From contig NZ_FXWP01000027.1 of NCBI RefSeq assembly GCF_900184035.1, positions 248,001-312,000 on the forward strand: 64,000 nucleotides of DNA, read 5' to 3'. Shown in pieces: positions 54,851 to 63,719 of the stretch. How positions within the stretch are numbered: position 1 is the stretch's first letter; each line of letters opens with the position of its first letter. Source of the DNA: Kosakonia pseudosacchari (lineage in GTDB: Bacteria > Pseudomonadota > Gammaproteobacteria > Enterobacterales > Enterobacteriaceae). A model generated the notes under the pieces. That model was given only the letters and a program-made list of their open reading frames with translations, was not told where the DNA came from and searched no databases. The translations under genes were made by a program, and so were the position numbers.

Positions 54851-55885
54851 ATGATTAATGTCAGCAAGCCTCTTCTGGCACCGCCTCTTCAGGTCGGAGA
54901 CACCATCGGTTTTTTCTCTTCATCCGCACCGGTAACCACCACGGCACCCCATCGGTTTAGCCGTGGAAAACGCTTCCTGGAGGAGAAAGGGTTTCATCTT
55001 AAAGCCGGTCGGCTGACCGGCAAGTCTGATTTCTATCGCTCCGGCACGATTGCGGAGCGAGCGCAGGAGTTCAACGAACTGATTCGCGATCCGCAAATTC
55101 GCTGTGTGATGTCGACAATCGGGGGGAATAACAGTAACGCCTTGCTACCGTTTATTGATTATGACGCCCTGAAAGCAGACCCTAAAATCATCATCGGTTA
55201 TTCAGACACCACCGCGTTACTGGCGGGGATTTATGCGCAAACGGGGTTAATTACCTTTTATGGCCCGGCGCTGGTTGCTTCTTTTGGTGAATTTCCGCCT
55301 CTGGTTGATGAAACCTATCGCGCTTTTAGTGAAATACTTTGCACCGGGCATCAAGGTTTCTACGACTATGTTTTACCGGAAAAATGGACGGATGAACGGC
55401 TTAACTGGAATGATCCCGCGCCGGTACGGGCTAAAACACTGTATGCGAATAACTGCCGGTTCATCGGGCAGGGGGTAGAAAAAGGGCGCGTTATTGGCGG
55501 TAACCTTAATACCTTATCGGGGATCTGGGGGAGCGAATGGATGCCTGAAATCCGATCCGGTGACATTCTGTTCATTGAAGATAGCCTAAAAGACATAGCC
55601 ACGGTTGAACGTTCATTCGTAATGCTGAAACTCAACGGCGTGTTTAAAAAAGTGCGTGCGATTATTCTTGGCAAACATGAATTATTCGATAACGCGGGAA
55701 GCGGCCGCACGCCTTACGATGTATTGCGGGAAGTGTTAGGTGATGAAAACGTTCCGATCGTTGATGGATTCGATTGTTGCCACACGCATCCGATGCTGAC
55801 ACTGCCCCTTGGTGTGACACTCAGTATTGATTTTGACAATCACAAGGTTTCCATCGTCGAACCCTGGTTGTCAGAGAAGCAATAA
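54851..55885 (+). CDS. S66 family peptidase (LD-carboxypeptidase/MccF-like)
   Basis: A 344-residue serine peptidase of family S66. The nucleophile Ser is in IIGYSDTTALLAG; the Glu of the triad is in FIEDSLKD and the His in DCCHTHPMLTLPLG. It resembles MccF, which cleaves processed microcin C and gives self-immunity, more than the muropeptide LdcA by the motif order, but the choice is not certain. No signal peptide, so cytoplasmic. It stands alone after an AAGGAT site. Confidence 0.85.
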   Translation: MINVSKPLLAPPLQVGDTIGFFSSSAPVTTTAPHRFSRGKRFLEEKGFHLKAGRLTGKSDFYRSGTIAERAQEFNELIRDPQIRCVMSTIGGNNSNALLPFIDYDALKADPKIIIGYSDTTALLAGIYAQTGLITFYGPALVASFGEFPPLVDETYRAFSEILCTGHQGFYDYVLPEKWTDERLNWNDPAPVRAKTLYANNCRFIGQGVEKGRVIGGNLNTLSGIWGSEWMPEIRSGDILFIEDSLKDIATVERSFVMLKLNGVFKKVRAIILGKHELFDNAGSGRTPYDVLREVLGDENVPIVDGFDCCHTHPMLTLPLGVTLSIDFDNHKVSIVEPWLSEKQ

Positions 55886-55960
55886 GCCGCCACCTGTTTA
55901 TGACGGCGCCGCGAACCGTGCCCGCCGCAACAGGAGGGCACGTACCGTATAGCGTAATCG

Positions 55961-57874
55961 TCAGAACGATTCCCAGTCAGTGCTGTGACCGGTCGACGTT
56001 GCCGGCTTCAGATCAACTTTGCGGTGTTTCGCCGCTGGCGTGTATTTGGGCTTAGCGGTATCGGAACGCAGTTTGAACACGGAAACCAGTTGCGCCAGCT
56101 GTTCAGCCTGTTGCTCCAGTGATGAGGAAGCCGCAGACGACTCCTGAACCAGCGCGGCATTCTGCTGCGTTGTGGAATCCAGCTCGGTGACCGCTTTACC
56201 AATCTGATCGATACCTCTGCTCTGTTCTTCCGACGCACTGGAGATTTCGTTCATAATGCCACTGACATTTGTGACAGAAGAGACAATCTGCTCCATCGTC
56301 GTCCCGGCTTTGTTGGCCATTTCTGAACCGGTCACCACACGTTGTACGGACTCTTTTATCAGACTTTCGATCTCTTTAGCGGCCTGAGCGCTGCGCGATG
56401 CAAGGCTTCTGACTTCTCCCGCCACCACGGCAAAACCGCGCCCCTGTTCACCTGCGCGCGCCGCCTCAACGGCTGCGTTAAGCGCAAGGATGTTGGTCTG
56501 GAAAGAGATCCCATTGATGACGCTGATAATATCGGTGATCTTGTTTGAGCTTTCGGTGATGGTCTCCATCGTGCTGACGACATCCCAGACAATTTTCCCA
56601 CCGGAACGCGCATGTTCCGCCGCCAGCCCGGCGAGCTGGCTGGCTTCACGCGCATTGTCGGCATTACGCTTAACCGTTGAGGTCAACTCTTCCATGCTTG
56701 CCGCCGTTTCAACGACGGCGGCAGACTGCTGTTCTGTGCGGGAGGCCAGATCCGTATTGCCTGCTGAAATGTCCGAAGAGGCATTAGCCACATGAACGAC
56801 CGACTCTTTTATTTGGGTGATCATTTCGCGAAGCTTATCGTTCATCACACCCATGGCCAGTGTCAGGCGACCCAGTTCATCTTTTGACTGCGGCTCAATG
56901 GTGGCGGTCAGATCACCTTCGGCAATACGTTCAGCCAGCGTCAGGTTGTGTTTTATCTGCCGCGTCATTTGCCGCGTAAGCAGCCAGGCGACCAGTAATC
57001 CCGTCAGGACGGCGCAAAGGGCAACCACCCCCATAATGATCATGACCCGCTGAATGATATCGATATTTTTCTGCGTCTGGCCTGTCACTAAATCCGAGGT
57101 AACGGTATTAATTTTTTCGGCAACGCCGGTCAGTTCCGTCGCCGCCTTCTGCGACTCTTTTAACGCAGCGGCATACGCCGTGACGTGCCCCTGCAGGCCG
57201 CTAAGAAATGCCTGCGCCATCGCTTTGTCTTCAGGGGTAAACGCCGCATTTTCAGCATGAAGCAGTTTCGTCGCTTCATCATATTGGCGGGCAAAAATGT
57301 CCACTCCTTGCTTACCCGCGGATGACTGGATTTCATACGCCGTCGCCCAAATCGTATTGAGGCGATTCAGCAATGCTATCTCGTTTTGGGTGGTGGTTTC
57401 CTGCTGCTCAAGGCGGGTACTGAATTGATCGAGCAGGGTTTTCATATCAGCCGATGTCAGGTTTTTGGACTGCTCTACGGTCACTTTTTCCAGCTTAACA
57501 AACGTGTCCCGGTGCGTGGCGTAATCAGGGATAGTGCTGCGCAGTTCATCAAACAACACGCGGGCGTCATCGTCCCAGGTGTAGTCCAGACCCGTAATCG
57601 CTTTCTGATCCATGTTGGCAATGGCGACTTTGTTCGCCTCAAGGGATTTTTCATCGTGGTTTAATTGGTACGTCAAACGGTTACGCCGTGCGGTATTTAA
57701 CTCCGTACTGATTTCATTGATGAGTTTTCCTTTCAGGGCATGGTCGCGGATATTGCTGGATTGCTGAATGCTGATAAGTGAGGACAGAACAATGATAATT
57801 ATCAAAACTGCAAATCCACCAAACAGCTTGGCAGCGACGGGCAGGTTTTTTATTGACGGTAACAGCTTTGGCAT
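55961..57874 (-). CDS. Methyl-accepting chemotaxis protein
   Basis: A 637-residue chemoreceptor. TM1 (~15-38), a ~240-residue helical periplasmic domain (likely HBM type by size and pattern), TM2 (~277-298), HAMP (~300-352), then a methylation/signalling domain with the hairpin tip [20 protein letters not shown]. The last five residues DWESF resemble the NWETF pentapeptide that binds CheR/CheB. A sigma-28 (FliA) promoter lies upstream, so it is coexpressed with the flagellar genes. Ligand unknown; HBM receptors often sense organic acids. Confidence 0.93.
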   Translation of the reverse strand: MPKLLPSIKNLPVAAKLFGGFAVLIIIIVLSSLISIQQSSNIRDHALKGKLINEISTELNTARRNRLTYQLNHDEKSLEANKVAIANMDQKAITGLDYTWDDDARVLFDELRSTIPDYATHRDTFVKLEKVTVEQSKNLTSADMKTLLDQFSTRLEQQETTTQNEIALLNRLNTIWATAYEIQSSAGKQGVDIFARQYDEATKLLHAENAAFTPEDKAMAQAFLSGLQGHVTAYAAALKESQKAATELTGVAEKINTVTSDLVTGQTQKNIDIIQRVMIIMGVVALCAVLTGLLVAWLLTRQMTRQIKHNLTLAERIAEGDLTATIEPQSKDELGRLTLAMGVMNDKLREMITQIKESVVHVANASSDISAGNTDLASRTEQQSAAVVETAASMEELTSTVKRNADNAREASQLAGLAAEHARSGGKIVWDVVSTMETITESSNKITDIISVINGISFQTNILALNAAVEAARAGEQGRGFAVVAGEVRSLASRSAQAAKEIESLIKESVQRVVTGSEMANKAGTTMEQIVSSVTNVSGIMNEISSASEEQSRGIDQIGKAVTELDSTTQQNAALVQESSAASSSLEQQAEQLAQLVSVFKLRSDTAKPKYTPAAKHRKVDLKPATSTGHSTDWESF

Positions 57875-57993
57875 AGAGGTATCCTCAATAATAATTCTTA
57901 ATATTCAAAAGACGGTTTCATTTTCACTTCTTATCAGGTTGCAGGTGTCTTCACGCCTTAATAGGACGCTGGAAATAGGGCTTATCAAATTAC

Positions 57994-58020
57994 TTATCGA
58001 CAATTGCCGCACTTTTTTTA
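57994..58020 (-). promoter_or_regulatory. FliA (sigma-28) promoter of the chemoreceptor gene
   Basis: On the minus strand: TAAA (58020-58017), exactly 15 bp, GTCGATAA (58001-57994), against the consensus TAAA-N15-GCCGATAA. One mismatch only. The leader would be about 110 nt. Confidence 0.8.
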
Positions 58021-58404
58021 ATGAAAAAAAGAAAAGATTACCGGCGGAGGATATATTTTAAATAAATGAAAGATATTGCATGATGAATACTGGAAAAGCA
58101 GTGGGCTTTTATTCGGTTATCGTTGTAATCATGAGTCAGCAAAGATTTCTCATTGCGATATGTCCGCAGAGAGGGGATATATTATATGCGCCGCAATTTA
58201 TATTGACATGCTTGCAGAATTGCCAGTTAGCATGGTGTTAATTAGCGTTCTATGTTATTTGGTGATAGCGGTAAATTAAAAGTGTGCAGGTGCTCAATAG
58301 TTATTAGTCGGGCAAGATATTTCTCAATGCCGCTTTTCTGGTTCTGCCAAAACAGACCGCCTGTTTTGCGCCAGCGTGGTCATTCCTGGCGAAATACAGG
58401 CAAT

Positions 58405-58431
58405 AAAAAACCCGCACCAGGCGGGTTTTTT
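58405..58431. terminator. Bidirectional terminator downstream of the cold-shock gene
   Basis: AAAAAACCCGC-ACCAG-GCGGGTTTTTT: a perfect 11-bp stem with six T on each strand. It ends the leftward cold-shock transcript about 75 nt after the stop codon. Confidence 0.9.
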
Positions 58432-58506
58432 CGTCTCAGTCGTGCTTAGCTGCTCAGGCTGTTCGCCTTCATCGCTGTTGTAAGCGCCGCTGATAAAGGG
58501 CGGGGC

Positions 58507-58719
58507 TTACAGCGCGGTAACGTTACCTGCGGCCGGGCCTTTCGCGCCACTTTCGATGGTGAAGGAGACTTTCTGACCTTCATCCAGGGTTTTGTAGTTG
58601 TCGCTCTGGATAGCGGAGAAGTGAACAAACACATCTTTGCTGCCATCGTCCGGAGTGATAAAGCCAAAACCTTTATCAGAGTTGAACCATTTTACTAAAC
58701 CAGTCATTTTATTAGACAT
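58507..58719 (-). CDS. CspA-family cold-shock protein
   Basis: A 70-residue nucleic-acid chaperone with both RNA-binding motifs, KGFGFITP and DVFVHFSAI, and the family tail [11 protein letters not shown]. It lies between CspA and CspG/CspB in sequence, so the symbol is left open. AAGGAAAT precedes the ATG. A possible -10 TATAAT lies at 58775-58770 on the minus strand, giving a leader of ~45 nt, shorter than in E. coli cspA. Confidence 0.95.
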   Translation of the reverse strand: MSNKMTGLVKWFNSDKGFGFITPDDGSKDVFVHFSAIQSDNYKTLDEGQKVSFTIESGAKGPAAGNVTAL

Positions 58720-59102
58720 AGATATTTCCTTAATTAATGAGCCACGAAGTGCGGCGATAATGGCCTGTGATTATAGAGTAACTTATTTGGCACTTAGGAG
58801 GAGGCTCACGAAGAAGGGTATCTTTGGATAACTCTTGAACTGAGGACTGCTTTACTAAAACTGCTTTCATAAGGTCTGTATTCCAAACCGATGGCGCTAT
58901 TAAGACATAGCGAGTTCGATTTGGCAATGTTTATGTTTTTTTATTTTAACCACTTACACGCCCGGATGGCTGCATGGCTGTCTGTTTTGCTTGCCTGTCA
59001 GTACTTTCTCAAGCCGGTTATTTCGCAGAGCGTTAGCAAAATTGCGTTGCCAGTTCGCTTATCTTGCAACACAAAAAGGCCACCGCAAGGTGGCCCCGGT
59101 CA
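58720..59102. other. 383-bp region upstream of the cold-shock gene
   Basis: It carries the cold-shock promoter and, at its right end, the terminator of the small leftward gene at 59103. A rightward frame crosses it (from 58891) but only because it lacks stops; its sequence is not protein-like. Confidence 0.55.
59073..59095 (-). terminator. Intrinsic terminator of the 43-residue protein gene
   Basis: GGCCACC-TTGC-GGTGGCC followed by five T on the minus strand, starting eight bases after the stop codon of the small gene. This is a compact, standard rho-independent terminator. Confidence 0.85.
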
Positions 59103-59234
59103 TCACTTCCTCGGTTTACCTGCGTCCGCGCGTTTCTCACGAACCCTGCCGTTATTGTTGCGATCGCGAGGTTGTGTGCCACCACCAGGTTTAGGTACGA
59201 CGACGTCTGGATTAAGTGGTCTTCTGTCAGCCAT
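59103..59234 (-). CDS. Small basic protein, 43 residues, unknown function
   Basis: The minus-strand frame encodes 43 residues starting MADRRPLNPDVVVPKPGGGT, rich in Arg, Pro, Gly and Asn and strongly basic, with no hydrophobic segment. GGGGA lies about seven bases before the ATG, and a textbook terminator starts eight bases after the TGA; these two marks together are strong evidence of a real gene despite the length. It looks disordered and could bind nucleic acid or ribosomes, but this is guesswork. It lies between the cold-shock and RES genes. Confidence 0.7.
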   Translation of the reverse strand: MADRRPLNPDVVVPKPGGGTQPRDRNNNGRVREKRADAGKPRK

Positions 59235-59472
59235 GTTTTCGTCCCCAAAGAATGGCAAAAGTGCCATCGACGGTGATACGCCTCGCGTGTTTGCTTTGCA
59301 ACGCGGATCGGACTACAAATTGCGCAGCATCAAGTTTATCCTCGTATCGGCACAGGCCTTCGAACCAGTCATATGGCTCCGGTCATGCAGACCGGAAAGC
59401 AGGGCATTAAACGAAGCGGACTTGATACTGGCTACCGTGACAGACTTTTTCTCAGAACAGAATGAGGCCGTT

Positions 59473-59955
59473 ATGGATCTGACAACGCATTTTACAGCGG
59501 TTGATGGTCTTTTTTATCGCGCGATTGATCCGGCTTATCGGCGTTTTGCGTTAGCCGGCTCCCGAGCGCCGGGGCGCTATTCGGACAGCCAGCAACCGAC
59601 GCTGTATCTGAGTTCATCGCCTGCAGGCGTAGAGGCAGCGATGCAATCCCACCGCGACAACAGAAATGCCAGCCTGGAAATAGTTAAAGTCAGGGTTATC
59701 GCGAATAACATTTTTGATCTCCGCGATGCGGATGCCGTGCTGGCTGCGGGCATTCACCTTCACGATGCGATTGCGCCATGGCAGGACATTGTGAAGGAGG
59801 GCGGCGTTCCCGGCTCGTGGGGTGTGCGTAATCGTCTGGAATCACTCGGCTTTAATGGCTTAATCGACCCTTCCCGTAAAGCACCCGGGCTCTGGCATCT
59901 GGTACTTTTTGCCTGGAATAACGACAGCCAATGTCATGTCACTCTTCTTGAATAA
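59473..59955 (+). CDS. RES-domain protein
   Basis: A 160-residue RES-domain protein. The family order is visible: Arg in LFYRAIDPAY, the GRYSDSQQPTLYLSSSPAGV stretch with following Glu (VEAAM), and the later Ser in GVPGSWGVRNRLESLG, then the ending WHLVLFAW. RES toxins such as MbcT and ParT act on NAD or carry out ADP-ribosylation and are normally paired with an Xre/DUF2384 antitoxin gene. None is seen here in the ~240 bp upstream. The frame is open upstream to 58891, but GAGG six bases before ATG 59473 and family length fix the start. Confidence 0.82.
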   Translation: MDLTTHFTAVDGLFYRAIDPAYRRFALAGSRAPGRYSDSQQPTLYLSSSPAGVEAAMQSHRDNRNASLEIVKVRVIANNIFDLRDADAVLAAGIHLHDAIAPWQDIVKEGGVPGSWGVRNRLESLGFNGLIDPSRKAPGLWHLVLFAWNNDSQCHVTLLE

Positions 59956-60070
59956 AGCACGGGCTGACATAACGCACCGGATAAAAGTCACTCCGCTCTC
60001 TCTGCGACACTTACCCCCGTTCAGGAAGCCAAAAGCGCAACGCAGGTGATAGAAAGCACCCGGCGCGGTT

Positions 60071-60496
60071 ATGGGTAATTGCGTCGTGCTGTTGTCTGGC
60101 AATTTTCTTTTCTTGCGAAACACGTTCACATTCCCTTCTTGTTGGCGGGCTATTTTCACCTCTGGTGACGTTTTTTTAACCACAAACGCGGAGAACAGCA
60201 AGAGAAGAGTAACCAGCACATGGTTTGCCACTGCTTTTATGGTCTGCACTTTTTCTGTCAGTGCTGCAACAGAGTGCGATATCAAACCGCCACCGTTACA
60301 AAGGGATAGCCCGCCTGTACCTGGCCCGGCACCGCTGGTTTATGGTGTCGTTCAGCAAACGACCACGCCGGTCGATGCATTAAACAATGTGGTTAAAACT
60401 CTGCCGGCGCTGGAAAATGGCAAGCGTTATGAAGTCCGGCTGGAAGTGAGGGAACTGGCGCCCGTTCCCGCGCCGCCCGTTCCCCCCGCACCCTAG
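60071..60496 (+). CDS. Small Pro-rich secreted protein, start uncertain
   Basis: An open frame of up to 141 codons. The convincing part begins near 60215 with a signal-like segment (TWFATAFMVCTFSVSAATEC) followed by a ~75-residue Pro/Val-rich mature part ending PAPPVPPAP. No good start codon with ribosome site lies directly before the signal segment; GGAGA near 60190 is followed in frame only by non-start codons, so the N-terminus may be mutated or begin at the ATG at 60071. A terminator follows. Function unknown. Confidence 0.5.
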   Translation: MGNCVVLLSGNFLFLRNTFTFPSCWRAIFTSGDVFLTTNAENSKRRVTSTWFATAFMVCTFSVSAATECDIKPPPLQRDSPPVPGPAPLVYGVVQQTTTPVDALNNVVKTLPALENGKRYEVRLEVRELAPVPAPPVPPAP

Positions 60497-60509
60497 TTAA
60501 CGCCTGTTC

Positions 60510-60529
60510 AGCCCCTTTCCGGGGCTTTT
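60510..60529 (+). terminator. Intrinsic terminator after the small secreted protein
   Basis: AGCCCC-TTTCC-GGGGCT followed by TTTA on the plus strand. It is short, but 14 bp after the stop codon. Confidence 0.65.
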
Positions 60530-60567
60530 ACACCAACATATCCGGTTTTTGTCGGCCTGTTTATACC

Positions 60568-63500
60568 TCATACTTTGGGTTCATTTAAGGATCGCAAACC
60601 CCTGTCAAAAAGCGTTGTTACCACGATAAAAAATACCGGCACGAAGAAAACCGCGAATAAGGTGGCGCTGATCATGCCGCCGAACACCCCAATACCGATG
60701 GCATTCTGCGTGCTGGCGCTGGCACCGCTGGCGAGTATCAGGGGAACAACGCCCAGCGTGAAAGCTAACGAGGTCATCAAAATCGGACGAAGCCGTTGTC
60801 GGGACGCCTGTAACGTTGCTTCCAGGGTGCTCATGCCCTGGCGGCGTAGCTGACGGGCAAATTCGACAATCAAAATGGCGTTTTTGGCTGAAAGACCAAT
60901 CAGGGTAATCAAGCCCACTTTGAAAAAGACATCGTTGGTCATACTGGCCGAGCTGACAGCAATAAGCGCGCCGATAAGCCCCAACGGCACGGCCAGCATC
61001 ACGGAAACGGGAATTGACCAGCTCTCATACAGTGCCGCCAGCACCAGAAATACCACCAGCACAGAGAGGAGGATTAACCCTGGCAACTGGGAAGCCGAGG
61101 CCTTTTCCTGCAATGAACTGCCTGCCCACTCGCCGGTAAATCCAGGTGGCAATGCCTTTGCCAGCTGTTCCATGGTTTTCATCGCATCACCACTGGCGTG
61201 ACCCTGGGCCGCGCTGCCGGTGATGCGAATGGCCGGATATCCCTGATAGCGATTGAGTTGCTGCGGGGCCTGTCGCCACGACGAGGTGACAAAAGCGGAA
61301 AGCGGCACCATTTCGCCCAGTCTGTTTTTGACGGCTATTGTTAACAGCGTTTCAGGCTGCATTCTGTAAGCTGCATCGGCCTGCACAATGACCTGCTGGA
61401 CACGGCCAGCATTGGTGTAGTCATTGACATAGTTTGAACCCGAGGTGACAGAAATGGCCTGATTGATCTCCTCAAACGATACGCCTAACGCTTGCGCTTT
61501 TTCCCGGTCGATGTTCAGGGAAATAGAGGCTCCCTCCGGTAACCCATCGATATAGACATCCGCAAGGTTCGCACTGTTGTTTGCCTGTAAAACCAGTTTG
61601 TCTGCGGCCTGTTTCAGCGCCTCGTAGCCTTTGCCCGCTCTGTCTTCAACATAAAAGGTGAACCCGGAAGAGGTGCCCATATCGGAAATAGCGGGCGGCA
61701 GCAGGCTCATGGTTACTGCGTCGGGTACGGACTGCATTTTTGACTGGATACGCTCGGCTTCATCCTGGGCGGAGATGCCTTTGCGGGATGACCACGCTTT
61801 TAACGTTGTAAAGGCCAGTGCGGAGTTTTGCCCCGAACCTGAAAAACCGAATCCGAGGATCATAATATTGCTTTCAATGGCTTGCCTTGAGGCTACTTCA
61901 TCTTCATAGCGTTTCACCACCGCGAGAGTGCGCTGCATGGTGGCCTCGGAAGGGAGCTGAATGGAGGACATAAAATATCCCTGATCCTCTTCGGGCAAAA
62001 AAGAGGATGGCAGCGTGATTAACCCCATCACCAGGGCCGCGCACAGCGCGGCATAAAGCAGCATCATCCGCCCGGTTCGCTTTACCACATACCCCAGACC
62101 CGACACATAACGCGAAGAGAGCAGGTGAAAATAACGGTTAAACCCGGCGGCGAATCGTCCCGCTGATGACGCGTTTTTCTGCTGCGGTTTCAGCAGGGTG
62201 GCACAGAGCGCAGGGGTGAGCGTTAAGGCTAAAAACGCGGAGAACAGGATCGATACCGCCATCGACACTGTGAACTGGCGGTAAATCACCCCGACCGAAC
62301 CACTGGCAAATGCCATCGGGATAAACACGGCGGTGAGCACCAGCGTAATGCCAATAATCGCCGGTGTGATTTCCCGCATCGCTTCGCGTGTCGCCTCGTG
62401 CGGAGATAGCCCTTTTTCTGCCATCAGCCGCTCAACGTTCTCGACGACGACAATCGCGTCATCGACGATGATGCCAATGGCGGGCACCATGCCAAACATG
62501 GTCAGAATATTGATGGAATAGCCGCTTAACAGCATGACAGTGAATGTCCCGAGAAGCGCCACCGGGACGACAATAGCCGGGATGAGCGTGCAACGGATGT
62601 TGTGCAGGAAGATCAGCATCACCAGAAAAACCAGCACCATTGCTTCGCCTAACGTTTGTACCACTTTGATGATCGAGGCTTTTACAAAAGGGGCAGTGTC
62701 GAACGGAACGGTAAACGCCATGCCCTCAGGCAGCGTGGTGCTCAGCTCTGCCAGTCGCTGGTGAATTCCCGCGGCGGTGCTGATGGCATTCGCGCCCGGC
62801 GAAAGCTGAATGGCTGCTGCCGTCGCCGGAACGCCATTTTCCCGGATGCCATAGGTATAACTCTGTAGCCCTGACTCCACGCGCGCAATATCACCCAGCC
62901 TCAGACGAGCGCCGTCAGTGGTCGCTTTAAGCGTGATATCGTTAAACTCCGCAACAGAGGTGAGTTGCCCCTTCACCGTTAACGGATAAGTGACGTCCTG
63001 CCCCGGCAGCGCCGGTTCGTCTCCCGATCTGCCGGGTGATACCAGCACATTCTGTTGGCTCACCGCGCTGATGACGTCGCTGGCTGAAAGCTGGTAATGG
63101 TGCATTTTGACCGGGTCAAGCCAGATGCGCATGGCTTTTTCGCCACCGAACAGCTGGACTTTCCCCACGCCCGGCACGCGGCGAAGCGCATCGCTGATGT
63201 TTCTGGCGAAATAATCACTCAGATCGGCCTCCTGATAGGCTCCCGTGGTGGATTTCAGACCGACCATCAGCAGAAAACCAGACTCGGCCGCTTCAACGCT
63301 GACACCGTTTTGCCTCACCGCTTGTGGCAGACGTGGCTCCACCGTTTTTATCTTATTTTGCACATCCATCTGCGCGAGTTTGCTGTCCGTTCCGGGTTTA
63401 AACGTTACGGTGATAGAGGTCATCCCGGTGGTGTCGCTGGTGGACTCGAAATAGAGCAAATTGTCCACCCCCGTGATCTCGCGCTCAATAAGTGAAACTA

Positions 63501-63681
63501 CCGAGGTATTCATCATCTCAGGTGATGCGCCAGGAAAACTGACCGAAATAATAATACTCGGCGGCGCGACCGCCGGGTATTGCGCGACCGGAAGATGGGG
63601 GATGGATAAACACCCACTCAATATAATGAACAGTGCAACAACCCAGGCAAAGACAGGCCGGTCAATAAAAAACTGTGGCAT
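60568..63681 (-). CDS. RND efflux pump, inner-membrane transporter (HAE1 family)
   Basis: A 1037-residue AcrB-type proton-driven pump with 12 helices and two large periplasmic loops. TM4 holds the proton-relay pair in GIIVDDAIVVVENVER, and TM10 holds the Lys in LSAKNAILIVEFARQ. ATG 63681 (MPQFF) is the usual family start, with GGAAA before it. A membrane fusion protein gene is not downstream within the window. The upstream neighbour is a different membrane protein, so the adaptor must be encoded elsewhere or further upstream. The sequence differs enough from AcrB to be an accessory pump. Confidence 0.92.
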   Translation of the reverse strand: MPQFFIDRPVFAWVVALFIILSGCLSIPHLPVAQYPAVAPPSIIISVSFPGASPEMMNTSVVSLIEREITGVDNLLYFESTSDTTGMTSITVTFKPGTDSKLAQMDVQNKIKTVEPRLPQAVRQNGVSVEAAESGFLLMVGLKSTTGAYQEADLSDYFARNISDALRRVPGVGKVQLFGGEKAMRIWLDPVKMHHYQLSASDVISAVSQQNVLVSPGRSGDEPALPGQDVTYPLTVKGQLTSVAEFNDITLKATTDGARLRLGDIARVESGLQSYTYGIRENGVPATAAAIQLSPGANAISTAAGIHQRLAELSTTLPEGMAFTVPFDTAPFVKASIIKVVQTLGEAMVLVFLVMLIFLHNIRCTLIPAIVVPVALLGTFTVMLLSGYSINILTMFGMVPAIGIIVDDAIVVVENVERLMAEKGLSPHEATREAMREITPAIIGITLVLTAVFIPMAFASGSVGVIYRQFTVSMAVSILFSAFLALTLTPALCATLLKPQQKNASSAGRFAAGFNRYFHLLSSRYVSGLGYVVKRTGRMMLLYAALCAALVMGLITLPSSFLPEEDQGYFMSSIQLPSEATMQRTLAVVKRYEDEVASRQAIESNIMILGFGFSGSGQNSALAFTTLKAWSSRKGISAQDEAERIQSKMQSVPDAVTMSLLPPAISDMGTSSGFTFYVEDRAGKGYEALKQAADKLVLQANNSANLADVYIDGLPEGASISLNIDREKAQALGVSFEEINQAISVTSGSNYVNDYTNAGRVQQVIVQADAAYRMQPETLLTIAVKNRLGEMVPLSAFVTSSWRQAPQQLNRYQGYPAIRITGSAAQGHASGDAMKTMEQLAKALPPGFTGEWAGSSLQEKASASQLPGLILLSVLVVFLVLAALYESWSIPVSVMLAVPLGLIGALIAVSSASMTNDVFFKVGLITLIGLSAKNAILIVEFARQLRRQGMSTLEATLQASRQRLRPILMTSLAFTLGVVPLILASGASASTQNAIGIGVFGGMISATLFAVFFVPVFFIVVTTLFDRGLRSLNEPKV

Positions 63682-63719
63682 CAATTAATTTCCGAACAAG
63701 TAAGGCGAGATAAGTAAAC

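Larger units (their letters stand above)
57875..58506. other. 632-bp region between chemoreceptor and cold-shock genes
   Basis: It holds the sigma-28 promoter (left part) and the cold-shock gene terminator (58405-58431). The middle is AT-rich. A 52-codon frame at 58083-58241 has no ribosome site and is not called. Confidence 0.6.

Noticed and set aside
58083..58241. 52-codon open frame in the chemoreceptor/cold-shock gap
   Set aside because: No ribosome site, AT-rich and not protein-like.
58891..59472. Long N-terminal extension of the RES-domain frame
   Set aside because: It would double the protein, has no family similarity, contains low-quality sequence, and overlaps the better supported minus-strand small gene and its terminator. 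A good ribosome site supports the start at 59473.
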